DNA of 13,251 bases from an uncultured Campylobacter sp. (GCF_938030785.1 NZ_CALHIK010000163.1:1-13251), one strand, 5' to 3'; numbered from the stretch's first letter, positions 7,717 to 13,251 are shown. The notes: generated by a model not told the origin, from the letters alone. Translations and numbers: made by a program.

Positions 7717-7938
7717 TTATCGTGCCCCCGACAGGCTAAGATCGCCGTCAAACACCAGCACGCAGGAACTACTATCCAAATGTAAATTTGAACCGTATTT
7801 TTTCTCAAATTCATCATAAGGCAGCATAAAAACGGGTGGAATTTTCGTCGCAAAAGAGCCACGATTTTCGTATCGCTTTGCTTGTGATTTAACGATCTGC
7901 TCACAATTTTGTAGAAAATTTTTGATCTGGTTTTCCAT
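7717..7938 (-). CDS. N-terminal part of the frameshifted bactofilin-like protein
   Basis: This fragment encodes MENQIKNF through DGDLSLSG and then stops after two out-of-frame residues. Two in-frame ATGs exist, at 7944 and 7938. AAGGA at 7946-7950 is only one base from the first but seven from the second, so 7938 is the better start. The last residues (VLVFDGDLSLSG) are the first solenoid-type repeat, and they join smoothly to the downstream frame if one G is added at 7725-7729. On its own this would be a truncated protein of about 73 residues, probably non-functional. Confidence 0.6.
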   Translation of the reverse strand: MENQIKNFLQNCEQIVKSQAKRYENRGSFATKIPPVFMLPYDEFEKKYGSNLHLDSSSCVLVFDGDLSLSGAR

Positions 7939-7977
7939 TTTCATATCCTTTTAAATTTCTATTTCGGCAAGTAGTCC

Positions 7978-7983
7978 ATTATA
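7978..7983 (-). promoter_or_regulatory. -10 element for the bactofilin-like gene
   Basis: TATAAT on the minus strand at 7978-7983 would start transcription near 7971, about 33 nt before the preferred ATG at 7938. A -35 match at suitable spacing is poor. The element overlaps the edge of the left copy of the 59-bp repeat; the right copy has TATATG at the matching place. Confidence 0.45.
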
Positions 7984-8039
7984 TAGCCTGCGGAGCGAAA
8001 ATTTTGCGAAATTTTGGAAAAGCGCTCGTGAGACGAGCC
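7981..8039. repeat. 59-bp imperfect direct repeat, copy 1
   Basis: This copy aligns without gaps to 8116-8174, with 40 of 59 bases identical by my count. The longest matches are ATATAGCCT at the left end, AAAAGCGCTC in the middle right, and AGAC.AGCC at the right end. It lies directly upstream of the bactofilin-like gene. Confidence 0.6.
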
Positions 8040-8091
8040 GCCCAAATAAAATAAAGGCGAAGTATTTTGAGATGATTTTTGGGGTTTTGAA

Positions 8092-8142
8092 GTTAAAATT
8101 TGACAAAGATAAGGCATATAGCCTATCAAGTCAAATTTTAAC
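8092..8142. repeat. Large near-perfect hairpin downstream of pepD
   Basis: GTTAAAATTTGAC (8092-8104) and GTCAAATTTTAAC (8130-8142) are perfect 13-base inverted arms. Within the 25-nt interior GATA-a-GGC pairs with GCC-TATC around ATATA, so almost the whole 51 nt folds back. It starts about 40 nt after the pepD stop, in the right place to end or protect the metal/transglutaminase operon transcript. There is no T-run, so it is not a classical intrinsic terminator. Confidence 0.6.
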
Positions 8143-8174
8143 AAAATCCGTAAAAAGCGCTCAAAAGACAAGCC
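8116..8174. repeat. 59-bp imperfect direct repeat, copy 2
   Basis: This is the partner of 7981-8039, 135 bp away. It ends nine bases before the pepD stop and includes the right arm of the large hairpin at 8092-8142. A 70-codon minus-strand frame beginning with TTG runs through both copies in the same phase, giving related peptides (S.ERF..I...F...GY). The substitutions fall 5/9/5 over codon positions 1/2/3, which does not support selection on that peptide, so I do not call a gene. Confidence 0.6.
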
Positions 8175-8182
8175 TTTCCGAG

Positions 8183-9460
8183 CTACTGAAGCCTAGCGAT
8201 AATGTTTCTTACGACCTCCGCTATCATCTCCACCGACGCTATCTCGCAGTGCTCGTTCACGGAGTGTGGCGAGTGGATGTTTGGGCCTATGGAGCAGGCT
8301 TGCAGCTCGGGCTGTTTTGCAACCAAAACGCCGCACTCAAGACCGGCGTGCACGGCGGCAAATTTGGCCTGCGGCTTTTGTTTTTGCAGTTCCTCAAGCA
8401 CGAGATGCGCGAAGTCGCTGATGCACGGCGCCCAGTTCGCCGAGCGGTCGGCTACTCTCACATCAAAGCCCAGCGCGCTAGCTAGCGTAGCGGTCTCAAA
8501 GCCCAGATTTTCAAGCCCCTCGCGCTTCATCGCGCGCGCGAAAAAGTCAAACTCGATCACTTCGCCCTTCTGCTTAACGGTCGAGAGATTTATGCTTTCG
8601 TTTACCATACCAAGCTGCGTGTCGTAGCTGCGCACGCCCTGAGCGAATGAGTTGATGAGAGCTAAAATTTTACCGCCGTTTACCAACACGTCCGCTTCGC
8701 CCTCACCCAGGCTCTTTACCCACGCCAGGCCGCGCTGCTTTGGCTCATGCGCACACAGAGCCTTACACACGGCGTTTGCGGGGATCGAGTTGCTCCTCTC
8801 GCCAAAATCCAGACTGATGAGCTCGCAGCCCTCCTCGGCGAGGAATTTAGCCAGCAGCTTCGTTGCATTTGGGATATTTTTGTGTATTTCATTGCCAGAG
8901 TGTCCGCCGCTAAGCCCCGTGACGCCGATCTCGTAAATTTTACCGCTCTTTTTGACGGTCTGCGCGCCGATTTTTGCGCTCACGTTTATGCCGCCCGCGC
9001 AGCCCAGCGTCACGCGGTCGTCCTCTTCGCTGTCTAAATTTAGAAGATTCGGCGATAGAATTTTACCCTTAAAGGCGTTTGCGCCCACGAGCCCAACCTC
9101 TTCGTCATTGGTAAATAGGCACTCTAGGTTCGCAAACTCCCGCATCGCGCCCATCATCATCGCCACGCCGATGCCATCATCAGCACCCAGAGTCGAGTTT
9201 TTGGCTCTTATGATGCCGTTTTCTTCGATGAGCTCTAAATTCGGCGCCGCGCCCACGCAAACCATGTCGTAGTGGCTTTGCAGGCAGATTTTAGGCTCGC
9301 CTTTTACGGCGTGGATATTGCCAGCCTCATCGACGCTCGCGCTAAAGCCCTGAGAGCGCGCAAAATCCGCCAAAAACTCCTTCATCTGCTCCGTTTCGCA
9401 GCTACAGTGAGGTATCTCGCACAGCCTCTTAAAATCGTTCATAACCTCGTTTTTTTGCAT
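8183..9460 (-). CDS. pepD: Aminoacyl-histidine dipeptidase family (M20C) peptidase
   Basis: This cytoplasmic di-zinc peptidase is expected to hydrolyse dipeptides such as Xaa-His. Its 425 residues are shorter than the roughly 485 of E. coli PepD, but the metal site is complete. Present are LQSHYDMV (His63, Asp65), LGADDGIG (bridging Asp94), TNDEEVGL (catalytic Glu120, zinc ligand Glu121), LDSEED (Asp143) and the C-terminal HSPHS (His396/399). HSGNEIH in the lid/dimerisation region is also typical of the family. The ATG is preceded by AAGGAG at ideal spacing. The gene is last in the cluster, only 15 bp after the merP-like stop, so co-transcription is likely. A large hairpin follows the stop codon. 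M20C membership is firm; substrate preference is inferred. Confidence 0.92.
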   Translation of the reverse strand: MQKNEVMNDFKRLCEIPHCSCETEQMKEFLADFARSQGFSASVDEAGNIHAVKGEPKICLQSHYDMVCVGAAPNLELIEENGIIRAKNSTLGADDGIGVAMMMGAMREFANLECLFTNDEEVGLVGANAFKGKILSPNLLNLDSEEDDRVTLGCAGGINVSAKIGAQTVKKSGKIYEIGVTGLSGGHSGNEIHKNIPNATKLLAKFLAEEGCELISLDFGERSNSIPANAVCKALCAHEPKQRGLAWVKSLGEGEADVLVNGGKILALINSFAQGVRSYDTQLGMVNESINLSTVKQKGEVIEFDFFARAMKREGLENLGFETATLASALGFDVRVADRSANWAPCISDFAHLVLEELQKQKPQAKFAAVHAGLECGVLVAKQPELQACSIGPNIHSPHSVNEHCEIASVEMIAEVVRNIIARLQ

Positions 9461-9475
9461 GTTTGCTCCTTAAAT

Positions 9476-9736
9476 TTACTTGACTATCTCGCCCGTGTAG
9501 CCAGTCGTCGCCACCGCATCTAGCAGCTGCTTCTCGCTCACGCCGTCTTTCGTCTCGACGCGGGCGGTTTTGTCGTGCAGGCTAGCCTTGGCGCTGATGA
9601 CGCCATCTACCTTCAGTAGGGCTTTTCGCACCATCGCCGTACACAGCGGACAGTGCATCCCATCGACTTTGATGACAAAATTTTGATTTGCAAACGCCAC
9701 GCTTGCAAGCAGTAAAATAGATAGAATTTTATTCAT
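9476..9736 (-). CDS. MerP-like periplasmic heavy-metal-binding protein
   Basis: The 86-residue protein starts with a signal peptide (about 1-17, MNKILSILLLASVAFA), so it should be periplasmic. The rest is a single heavy-metal-associated domain (beta-alpha-beta-beta-alpha-beta). Its metal site is GMHCPLC (26-32), a C-x2-C pair, and VDGV and TTGYTG motifs stand at the usual distances. In MerP such a domain passes a soft metal ion to the MerT membrane partner. The gene overlaps the merT-like gene by 8 bp (ATGAATAA), showing tight coupling. The metal could be mercury, copper or another thiophilic ion; the sequence does not decide. No merA or merR is nearby. Confidence 0.88.
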   Translation of the reverse strand: MNKILSILLLASVAFANQNFVIKVDGMHCPLCTAMVRKALLKVDGVISAKASLHDKTARVETKDGVSEKQLLDAVATTGYTGEIVK

Positions 9737-10058
9737 AAATTTTTCCTAAAACTTCGGGGTATGATAGCAGAATAATCACAAAAACAGCTAAAAAAACGTA
9801 GATGAAGATCCATTTTTTACGGCGATTTGCGAGGTCGCAGGATTTTGGCTTTTTGAAAAAATAAAACGCGCTCGCCGCAAAGCAGATCGCGGCAAGTGCG
9901 GTAAAATATGGTCTTAGCTCGGTTAGGCTCTCTATAGCTTCCGAGCTAAGCAGGCTAAATGAGGCGCCGAAAATCAAAAACAAAAGCGCGGGCAGGCAGC
10001 AAAGAGTCGCCGCCAGCGCGCTCGCAACCGACGCCAGAGCTAGCCAAAAGCCCTTCAT
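9729..10058 (-). CDS. MerT-like inner-membrane metal transport protein
   Basis: The 109-residue protein has three predicted membrane helices (about 5-37, 48-68, 84-104). The first carries the adjacent cysteine pair C20-C21 in ATLCCLPALLF, the MerT metal-accepting site. The segment LTELRPYF resembles the MerT stretch before helix 2. The cytoplasmic loop between helices 2 and 3 holds only one cysteine (C74, PKSCDL), where Tn501 MerT has two, so hand-off of the metal inside the cell may differ. The start overlaps the stop of the Tat-exported transglutaminase gene (ATGA) and the end overlaps the merP-like gene. Family assignment is good; metal and direction are inferred. Confidence 0.82.
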   Translation of the reverse strand: MKGFWLALASVASALAATLCCLPALLFLIFGASFSLLSSEAIESLTELRPYFTALAAICFAASAFYFFKKPKSCDLANRRKKWIFIYVFLAVFVIILLSYPEVLGKIYE

Positions 10059-11128
10059 TTGAGCTCTTGCGACTTGTAGTCGTAGCTAAATTCTTTTGGC
10101 GAATAGTAATTTAGCACGTTGTCGTCCACTTCGCCGTAAGGATAGCCGAAGTTATTTAGCGGGAATTCCGCAGGTTTTGGCGATAGCACGAAGTCGCGCG
10201 CGTCGTTAAAGCCGATCCAGCACATCTCCCAGTTGCCAAACAAAAACTCGCGAACTTTGGCAAGCTTGCCGTCGTCGTTGCTTAGTTTCTCGCCCAGGCG
10301 CACCTTCGTGACGTCCGCAGGATCTACAGGGATCCAGCCATGGCCTTTTAGATAAAATTCCGCCCTGCAGTGCTGACCGCCGGAGATCGCTGCGAGGCCC
10401 TTTTCATCGGCCTTTCCCATCTCGTTTGAAAATCTGCTCTGCCCTACTCTGATACCGAAAATCTCGCGCGCAGGGATGCCTACGGCGCGGCAAAGCCCAA
10501 CGAATACGGAGTTTATGTCGGTGCATTTGCCAACTAGCTTGCCGCTCTCAAGTATCGCTTTTACGTCGCCCGTGCCGCAGCCTAGGACGGTGTTATCGCG
10601 CTGCATGGTGTTTGCCACCCACGTGTAGATCGCTTTCGCGCGCTCCAGATCGCCTTTTATGCCTTTAGTGATCTCCCCCGCTTTTTGCTTTACGATGCCG
10701 TCATTTGGGATGTGCTGAGTAGGTTTTAGATAAAACTCCGTCTCAGGGCTTAGCTTTTCGTTCGGGTTAAATTTAACCTTGCTAAAGTCGGTGTTTCGCT
10801 CGAAGGTCTCGACTCTAAATTTAACGCTAAGCGTCGGCTTTGCCACCTCGGCGTAGTCGACGTAAAGCGTCGGGATCGCGTCGTAGTTCACCGACGGATT
10901 AGCGAAATTGCCGTCAAATTTGATATCGCTTACGCTCTGATACTCTCTAACAAACGGCAGCGGTATCCACAGCCTGGTTTTCTTGCCCGCCTCTAAAATT
11001 TCGTGATTTAAAGTGAGGTCAAAAACCCTCTTGTTGCCCATAGCTTTGCCCTCGCCCAAAACGGTGCTCGGAGTTGCCATAACGGCGCCTAAAATCGCAG
11101 TGTTTCTTAAAAAATCGCGTCTTTGCAT
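10055..11128 (-). CDS. Tat-exported transglutaminase-like protein
   Basis: I choose the ATG at 11128 (357 residues) over the TTG at 11143, because AAGG lies eight bases before the ATG. That start also yields a clean twin-arginine signal: QRRDFLRN, then the hydrophobic AILGAVMA, with cleavage likely near residue 25. The folded protein should therefore be periplasmic. A beta-rich N-terminal half resembling the domain found before transglutaminase cores (about 30-130) precedes the papain-like transglutaminase core. The core triad is intact: Cys202 (LVGKCTDINSVF), His253 (GGQHCRAEFYLKG) and Asp269 (WIPVDPADV). Such proteins in bacteria are often thiol proteases or amidases rather than crosslinkers. 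The gene is 4 bp overlapped with the merT-like gene. It is closely related to the next upstream gene but is the only copy with an export signal. Confidence 0.85.
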   Translation of the reverse strand: MQRRDFLRNTAILGAVMATPSTVLGEGKAMGNKRVFDLTLNHEILEAGKKTRLWIPLPFVREYQSVSDIKFDGNFANPSVNYDAIPTLYVDYAEVAKPTLSVKFRVETFERNTDFSKVKFNPNEKLSPETEFYLKPTQHIPNDGIVKQKAGEITKGIKGDLERAKAIYTWVANTMQRDNTVLGCGTGDVKAILESGKLVGKCTDINSVFVGLCRAVGIPAREIFGIRVGQSRFSNEMGKADEKGLAAISGGQHCRAEFYLKGHGWIPVDPADVTKVRLGEKLSNDDGKLAKVREFLFGNWEMCWIGFNDARDFVLSPKPAEFPLNNFGYPYGEVDDNVLNYYSPKEFSYDYKSQELK

Positions 11129-11150
11129 GAAATATGCCTTCAAATAAAAT

Positions 11151-11165
11151 GGCTAAGACTTAGCC
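11151..11165. promoter_or_regulatory. 15-nt perfect palindrome, operator candidate
   Basis: GGCTAAG-a-CTTAGCC lies 23 bp before the chosen start of the Tat transglutaminase. A possible minus-strand -10 (TAAAAT, 11179-11184) is placed so that the palindrome would fall just downstream of the transcription start. This suggests a repressor site or a small leader hairpin, but no regulator gene is in the window. Confidence 0.35.
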
Positions 11166-11194
11166 CTAAATGGCGGGGATTTTAACCCTATTTT

Positions 11195-11236
11195 GCTTTA
11201 AAACCGCTAAATTTTATCGAGTCGCGGTTTTAAAGC
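11195..11236 (-). terminator. Hairpin between the two transglutaminase genes
   Basis: GCTTTAAAACCGC (11195-11207) and GCGGTTTTAAAGC (11224-11236) are perfect 13-base inverted arms with a 16-nt loop, starting seven bases after the stop of the upstream transglutaminase gene. It may end or attenuate transcription between the paralogs. There is no U-run after the stem on the minus strand, so read-through is likely. Confidence 0.5.
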
Positions 11237-11243
11237 GCGCGGC

Positions 11244-12239
11244 TTAGGATAAAATTTCGCTCGCCGTGTATTGGTATCTAAAGCTCTGCGGCGCGTACGG
11301 ATCTTTGATCTCGCCCGCTACCTCGCAATACGGATGGCTAAATTTATCCAGCGGAATATGCGCAGGGCGCGGATTTAAGATCACGCCTCTAGCGTAGTTA
11401 AAGCCGACCCAGCACGGCTCCCAGTTGCCGAAAAGATACTCCCGCACTCGCGCGAGTTTGGAGTCATCCTCGCTTAAGTTTTCGCCCAGCCGTACTTTTG
11501 CGACATCCGCAGGATCGACAGGGATCCAGCCGTAGCCTTTTAGATAAAATTCCGCTCTGCAATGCTGTGCGCCCGAAATTTCAAGCGCGTTGCTGCTGCC
11601 CATCACGCCCATTTCTGGCGAAAATTTCTTCGCCGCGCCCGTGCGGATGCCGAACATCGCCCGCGCCGCGATCCCGGACGCCCTGCAAAGCTCCACGAAA
11701 ACAGAGTTTATATCGGCGCATTTGCCGCTTAGCTTGCCGCTGCTTAAAATCGCTTCCGCATCGCCGATACCGCAGGCAACCACACCGTTATCGCGGCTCA
11801 TATTTTTTACGACCCAATCATAGATCGCGCGCGCCTTTTCCAGATCGCCTTTTATGCCGCCTGCGATCTCGTCCGCTTTTTGCTTCACGATTCCGTTGCG
11901 CGCCAAAGGCTTTAAAAACTCCGCTACGCCGGGGCGTAAAGGCTCATTTTCGTTAAAGCTTACTTTGCTAAAATCGGTATTTCGCTCATCGATTTGAACT
12001 TTGAAATTTAATTCAAAAACGGCATCCCCCTCCGTCTGCGAAAATTCCGCGTAATAGGTCGGTATCAGCTCGCCGCAGATGAATTGTTTAGCCGCGTTGC
12101 AGCGCGCCTCGTACTGGCTAAGCAGCCGCTGATAAGGGGTTTTCAAAATTAAAGGCAGCCAAAGGCGCACGTTCGCTCCGCCGATCTCGTGATTTAGCGT
12201 TAGGTTAAATTTGCGCGTCTGCGCGGTATTTTCTTGCAT
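11244..12239 (-). CDS. Transglutaminase-like protein without signal peptide (paralog)
   Basis: This 331-residue protein is a close paralog of the next gene downstream: over the 60 residues from the catalytic His motif onward, 50 are identical by my count. The triad is intact, with Cys174 (LSGKCADINSVF), His226 (GAQHCRAEFYLKG) and Asp242 (WIPVDPADV). It starts MQENTAQTRKFNLTLNHE, directly at the first strand of the mature domain. AAAGGAG sits at ideal spacing before the ATG, so the missing signal peptide is real and the protein should be cytoplasmic. Residues about 30-75 have diverged most from the paralog and contain two extra cysteines (47, 55). It is first in the leftward cluster, 100+ bp before the Tat copy. 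Substrate unknown; it probably arose by tandem duplication with loss (or gain) of the export signal. Confidence 0.83.
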   Translation of the reverse strand: MQENTAQTRKFNLTLNHEIGGANVRLWLPLILKTPYQRLLSQYEARCNAAKQFICGELIPTYYAEFSQTEGDAVFELNFKVQIDERNTDFSKVSFNENEPLRPGVAEFLKPLARNGIVKQKADEIAGGIKGDLEKARAIYDWVVKNMSRDNGVVACGIGDAEAILSSGKLSGKCADINSVFVELCRASGIAARAMFGIRTGAAKKFSPEMGVMGSSNALEISGAQHCRAEFYLKGYGWIPVDPADVAKVRLGENLSEDDSKLARVREYLFGNWEPCWVGFNYARGVILNPRPAHIPLDKFSHPYCEVAGEIKDPYAPQSFRYQYTASEILS

Positions 12240-12275
12240 CTTTTCTCCTTTAAATTTGAAGTGGAACTACGGGCG

Positions 12276-12281
12276 ATTTTA
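12276..12281 (-). promoter_or_regulatory. Possible -10 for the transglutaminase-mer-pepD cluster
   Basis: TAAAAT on the minus strand, in GGTAAAATCG, lies 37 bp before the ATG at 12239, within the 116-bp divergent gap. The matching -35 region is only AT-rich (TTTAAAG), so this is a weak call. Confidence 0.3.
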
Positions 12282-12316
12282 CCTTTTTAATCTTTAAAAG
12301 CGCTAAATCAAAAATA

Positions 12317-12325
12317 TGCTAAAAT
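12317..12325 (+). promoter_or_regulatory. Extended -10 promoter for cmoB
   Basis: TGCTAAAAT (12317-12325) fits an extended -10 (TGnTAnnnT). It would start transcription about 24 nt before the cmoB ATG, leaving room for the AGGA ribosome binding site at 12347-12350. No convincing -35 is present. Confidence 0.45.
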
Positions 12326-12355
12326 GGCGCTAAATTTTGAAATTTTAGGATTAAA

Positions 12356-13249
12356 ATGGATCTGCAAAAAATCAGAGACGAGAACTTTAAAAAGCTGCAA
12401 AGCGGGCAAAACCGCGAAATTTTAAGCGCGATCGAGGCGCTACGAATAGGCGAGTGCGGCTGCGAGTGCGGCGACGTCGTGCGGGCAAGCTTTAACGCCA
12501 GCGCGGAGCAGAGAGATGAAATTTCGCGTATCGCGCGGGCGCTAAAGCCGTGGCGCAAGGGGCCTTTTGCGCTAAATGATCTTTTTATCGATACCGAGTG
12601 GCGAAGCTTCGTGAAATTTAACCTGCTGCGGCCGTTTTTAGATCTGCGAGGCAAAACCGTCGCCGACGTGGGCTGCAACAACGGCTACTATATGTTTCGC
12701 GCAAGCGCTCTAAAGCCTGCACGGCTAGTGGGGTTTGACCCGAGCGCGCTATTTTATCTGCAGTTTAGCTTCATCGAGAAATTCCTCCGAAGTGGCGCGA
12801 AATTCGAGCTTTTGGGCGTGGAGCATCTACCCTTTTACGAGCACAAATTCGACACAATCTTCTGCCTCGGCGTCATCTACCATCGCAGCGACCCCGTGAA
12901 GATGCTAAAAGATCTGCGCGCCTCTCTAAATGCTGGCGGTGAGGTGTTTTTAGACACGATGTATATCGAAGGAGCGAGCGATTTCGCGCTGTGTCCGAAA
13001 AACAGCTACTCAAAAATTTCAAATATCTACTTCGTCCCGACCGTCGGCGCGCTACAGAATTGGTGCGAACGGGCGAAATTTAGAGATTTTGAAATTTTGG
13101 CTCAAAAGCCCACGGATGCTAGCGAGCAGCGCAAAACGGAGTGGATCGACGGGCAGAGCTTGGAGAATTTCCTAGACCCACTCGACAGCTCGCGCACTAT
13201 CGAGGGCTACCCCGCCCCGAGGCGTATCTACGTGCGGCTTCGAGCGTGA
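12356..13249 (+). CDS. cmoB: tRNA U34 carboxymethyltransferase CmoB
   Basis: CmoB transfers the carboxymethyl group of carboxy-S-adenosylmethionine to 5-hydroxyuridine at position 34 of tRNA, giving cmo5U and broadening wobble decoding. The 297 residues contain the family landmarks in order: LKPWRKGPF (63-71), DTEWRS (79-84), the methyltransferase nucleotide loop DVGCNNGYYM (104-113), GFDPSALFYLQF (126-137), LGVIYHRSDP (171-180), SKISNIYFVPT (219-229) and EGYPAPRR (283-290). It is somewhat shorter than the 323-residue E. coli protein, as expected for Campylobacter. The stop TGA is inside the window, so the gene is complete. AGGA precedes the ATG at five bases. The partner cmoA is not in the window. 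Confidence 0.95.
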   Translation: MDLQKIRDENFKKLQSGQNREILSAIEALRIGECGCECGDVVRASFNASAEQRDEISRIARALKPWRKGPFALNDLFIDTEWRSFVKFNLLRPFLDLRGKTVADVGCNNGYYMFRASALKPARLVGFDPSALFYLQFSFIEKFLRSGAKFELLGVEHLPFYEHKFDTIFCLGVIYHRSDPVKMLKDLRASLNAGGEVFLDTMYIEGASDFALCPKNSYSKISNIYFVPTVGALQNWCERAKFRDFEILAQKPTDASEQRKTEWIDGQSLENFLDPLDSSRTIEGYPAPRRIYVRLRA

Positions 13250-13251
13250 TC

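Larger units (their letters stand above)
6608..7938 (-). pseudogene. Bactofilin-like gene split by a frameshift in a G5 tract
   Basis: On the minus strand the reading frame runs to CTG-TCG-GGG-GCA-CGA-TAA. The rest of the gene lies in the -1 frame. One extra G in the five-G run (7725-7729) would give ..LSLSGGTINSAWLEDKF.. and a continuous protein of about 443 residues, joining the flanking halves without loss. Three explanations remain: a one-base sequencing deletion, phase variation at the G tract (common in Campylobacter, though usually at longer tracts), or a fixed null mutation. A -1 ribosomal slip on the G run would also restore the protein. No second disabling mutation is seen, so the break is recent or not real. 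It is the only gene between converging nth and the repeat region upstream of it. Confidence 0.7.

Noticed and set aside
7959..8171. A 70-codon minus-strand gene through the direct repeats
   Set aside because: It needs a TTG start with poor ribosome binding site spacing, and the differences between its two repeat halves are not concentrated at third codon positions. I treat it as a by-product of the DNA repeat.
8072..9523. Several long plus-strand open frames over pepD (for example 8202-8627 and 8952-9272)
   Set aside because: They are antisense shadows of a complete, motif-rich pepD and have no ribosome binding sites or recognisable domains.
9476..10058. A mercury-resistance (mer) operon
   Set aside because: MerT- and MerP-like genes are there, but no merA, merB or merR, and the neighbours are transglutaminases and a dipeptidase.
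11141..11143. TTG start for the Tat transglutaminase
   Set aside because: The ATG at 11128 has AAGG at suitable spacing and places the twin arginines at residues 3-4, as is usual for Tat signals.
1..13251. GATC at both extreme ends of the window
   Set aside because: It could reflect how the fragment was cut, or be chance. It says nothing about biology.

Overview
The window reads as chromosomal DNA from a Campylobacter-type epsilonproteobacterium (Campylobacterota). Three things point there. The gene run nth / peb4 / fba / MotA-like / OmpA-like, with nth divergent from the rest, matches the order I recall for C. jejuni Cj0595c-Cj0599. The protein families fit. The DNA is full of AAATTT words both between and inside genes. 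Base composition is less AT-rich than in C. jejuni, which suggests an oral or commensal species such as the C. gracilis / C. showae group, but the species cannot be fixed from the sequence alone.

Left part (1-5775). A cysteine-paired Sel1 (Hcp-like) repeat protein on the + strand is cut by the left window edge. It converges, across a 317-bp hairpin-rich gap, on a four-gene minus-strand operon. In transcription order that operon holds the periplasmic chaperone/isomerase PEB4, class II fructose-bisphosphate aldolase, a MotA/ExbB/ZorA-like channel subunit with a long cytoplasmic helical tail, and a MotB/ZorB-like OmpA-domain partner. The genes are 16 bp apart, 1 bp apart and overlapping by 14 bp, behind one good sigma70-type promoter at 5713-5740. 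The last two genes look like an uncharacterised ion-driven stator complex.

Middle part (5776-8182). nth (endonuclease III) reads away from the PEB4 operon and may be leaderless. Beyond it lies a minus-strand gene for a beta-solenoid-like (bactofilin-like) protein. It is broken by a one-base frameshift in a G5 tract at 7725-7729; adding one G restores about 443 codons. Upstream of this gene is a 59-bp imperfect direct repeat (two copies 135 bp apart) overlapping a large hairpin.

Right part (8183-12239). A five-gene minus-strand cluster, in transcription order: a cytoplasmic transglutaminase-like protein, its Tat-exported paralog, a MerT-like membrane protein, a MerP-like periplasmic metal-binding protein, and an M20C dipeptidase (PepD). 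The last four genes overlap or nearly abut. No merA or merR is present, so this is not an ordinary mercury-resistance operon. The pairing of a secreted cysteine-protease/transglutaminase fold with a metal shuttle and a dipeptidase is the most interesting uncharacterised module here.

Right edge (12356-13249). A complete cmoB, for wobble-uridine tRNA modification, is divergent from the transglutaminase cluster. I see no tRNA, rRNA, CRISPR array, insertion sequence or phage gene.
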